Shown here in pieces: positions 63,761 through 64,000 of a DNA stretch of 64,000 nt (the stretch's first letter is position 1; every line of letters starts with the position of its first letter). This stretch comes from Marsupella aquatica (Eukaryota > Marchantiophyta). The DNA is taken from NCBI GenBank assembly GCA_973895155.1, contig OZ316895.1, forward strand, positions 9,238,001 to 9,302,000, in the 5' to 3' direction. Under the pieces are notes generated by a model. That model searched no databases, was not told where the DNA came from, and saw nothing but the letters and a program-made list of their open reading frames with translations. Both the position numbers and the translations under genes were made by a program.

Positions 63761-64000
63761 ATCAAAGTCAACATCAGAGTGATCAATAGGCAGAGAAACT
63801 GGAGGAGTCGCATAAAAGCTAGTAGATGTTAGAACACCTACTTTCTGACCCCTAACTCACAACAAGATGCCTCATTTGGCCTGCTGGCCGGGGGCTAAAC
63901 TTCCTTGCCATCTACCTACCACTTCTTGCTGGTGTTCAATTCCTGTCAGCAAAACATGACTTGTGATGTATTGAATCAGGGCCTTCATGCAGTAAGAATT
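63761..64000. other. Intergenic end of the window
   Basis: No gene or repeat was recognised in the last 240 bases. Confidence 0.4.

Overview
This is nuclear DNA of a land plant. The evidence is a spliced polyphenol oxidase gene with the plant-type tyrosinase, DWL and KFDV-like domains, GT-AG introns, LTR retrotransposons of plant lineages, and short TTTAGGG telomere-like units. Secretory (not plastid-targeted) PPOs are common in bryophytes, so a bryophyte such as a liverwort is my best guess, but the sequence does not prove it. The window is mostly mobile or repetitive DNA, with one ordinary host gene.

Region 1 (about 1-25,150) is the most unusual part. Three genes (A, a RING/coiled-coil protein; C, a small Gly/Cys protein; D, a DDE-transposase-like protein) lie in the order A> C> <D, followed by a diverged mirror image D'> <C' <A'. 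Mirrored exon boundaries have coordinate sums between 24,566 and 24,780, so the axis is near 12,350 and spacing is kept to about 200 bp over 24 kb. All intron positions and phases (phase 0) are conserved. Clusters of AAGGACT/AGTCCTT dyads fill the same intergenic intervals on both arms. A has an in-frame stop, D a 19-nt deletion and a lost splice acceptor, and D' a 1-nt deletion, while A', C and C' are open. A retrotransposon gag fragment sits almost on the axis. I read the region as an inverted pair of, or one palindromic, large multi-gene DNA element that I cannot match to a named superfamily.

Region 2 (25,150-27,161) holds a CACTA-like terminus and GC-rich intergenic DNA.

Region 3 (27,162-39,624) is a young, complete Ty3/gypsy element with 1,387-bp LTRs that look identical, a CGCCC target duplication and a tRNA-Asp-type primer site. 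Its gag-protease and pol are in one frame, separated by UGA followed by CAA-UUA. A third ORF lies between two copies of the polypurine tract.

Region 4 (39,630-44,820) is AT-rich and gene-poor, with a fossil Copia protease segment. Region 5 (44,821-51,362, minus strand) is a decayed Ty1/copia element with very short LTRs (104 and 119 bp), a CTTTA target duplication and a long leader. Region 6 (51,363-55,600) is intergenic, with a fossil related to the gypsy ORF3, hairpin-rich DNA and a 94-bp tandem repeat.

Region 7 (55,965-60,405) is the two-exon polyphenol oxidase gene. Region 8 (60,406-64,000) is intergenic with short tandem repeats and a telomere-like motif.
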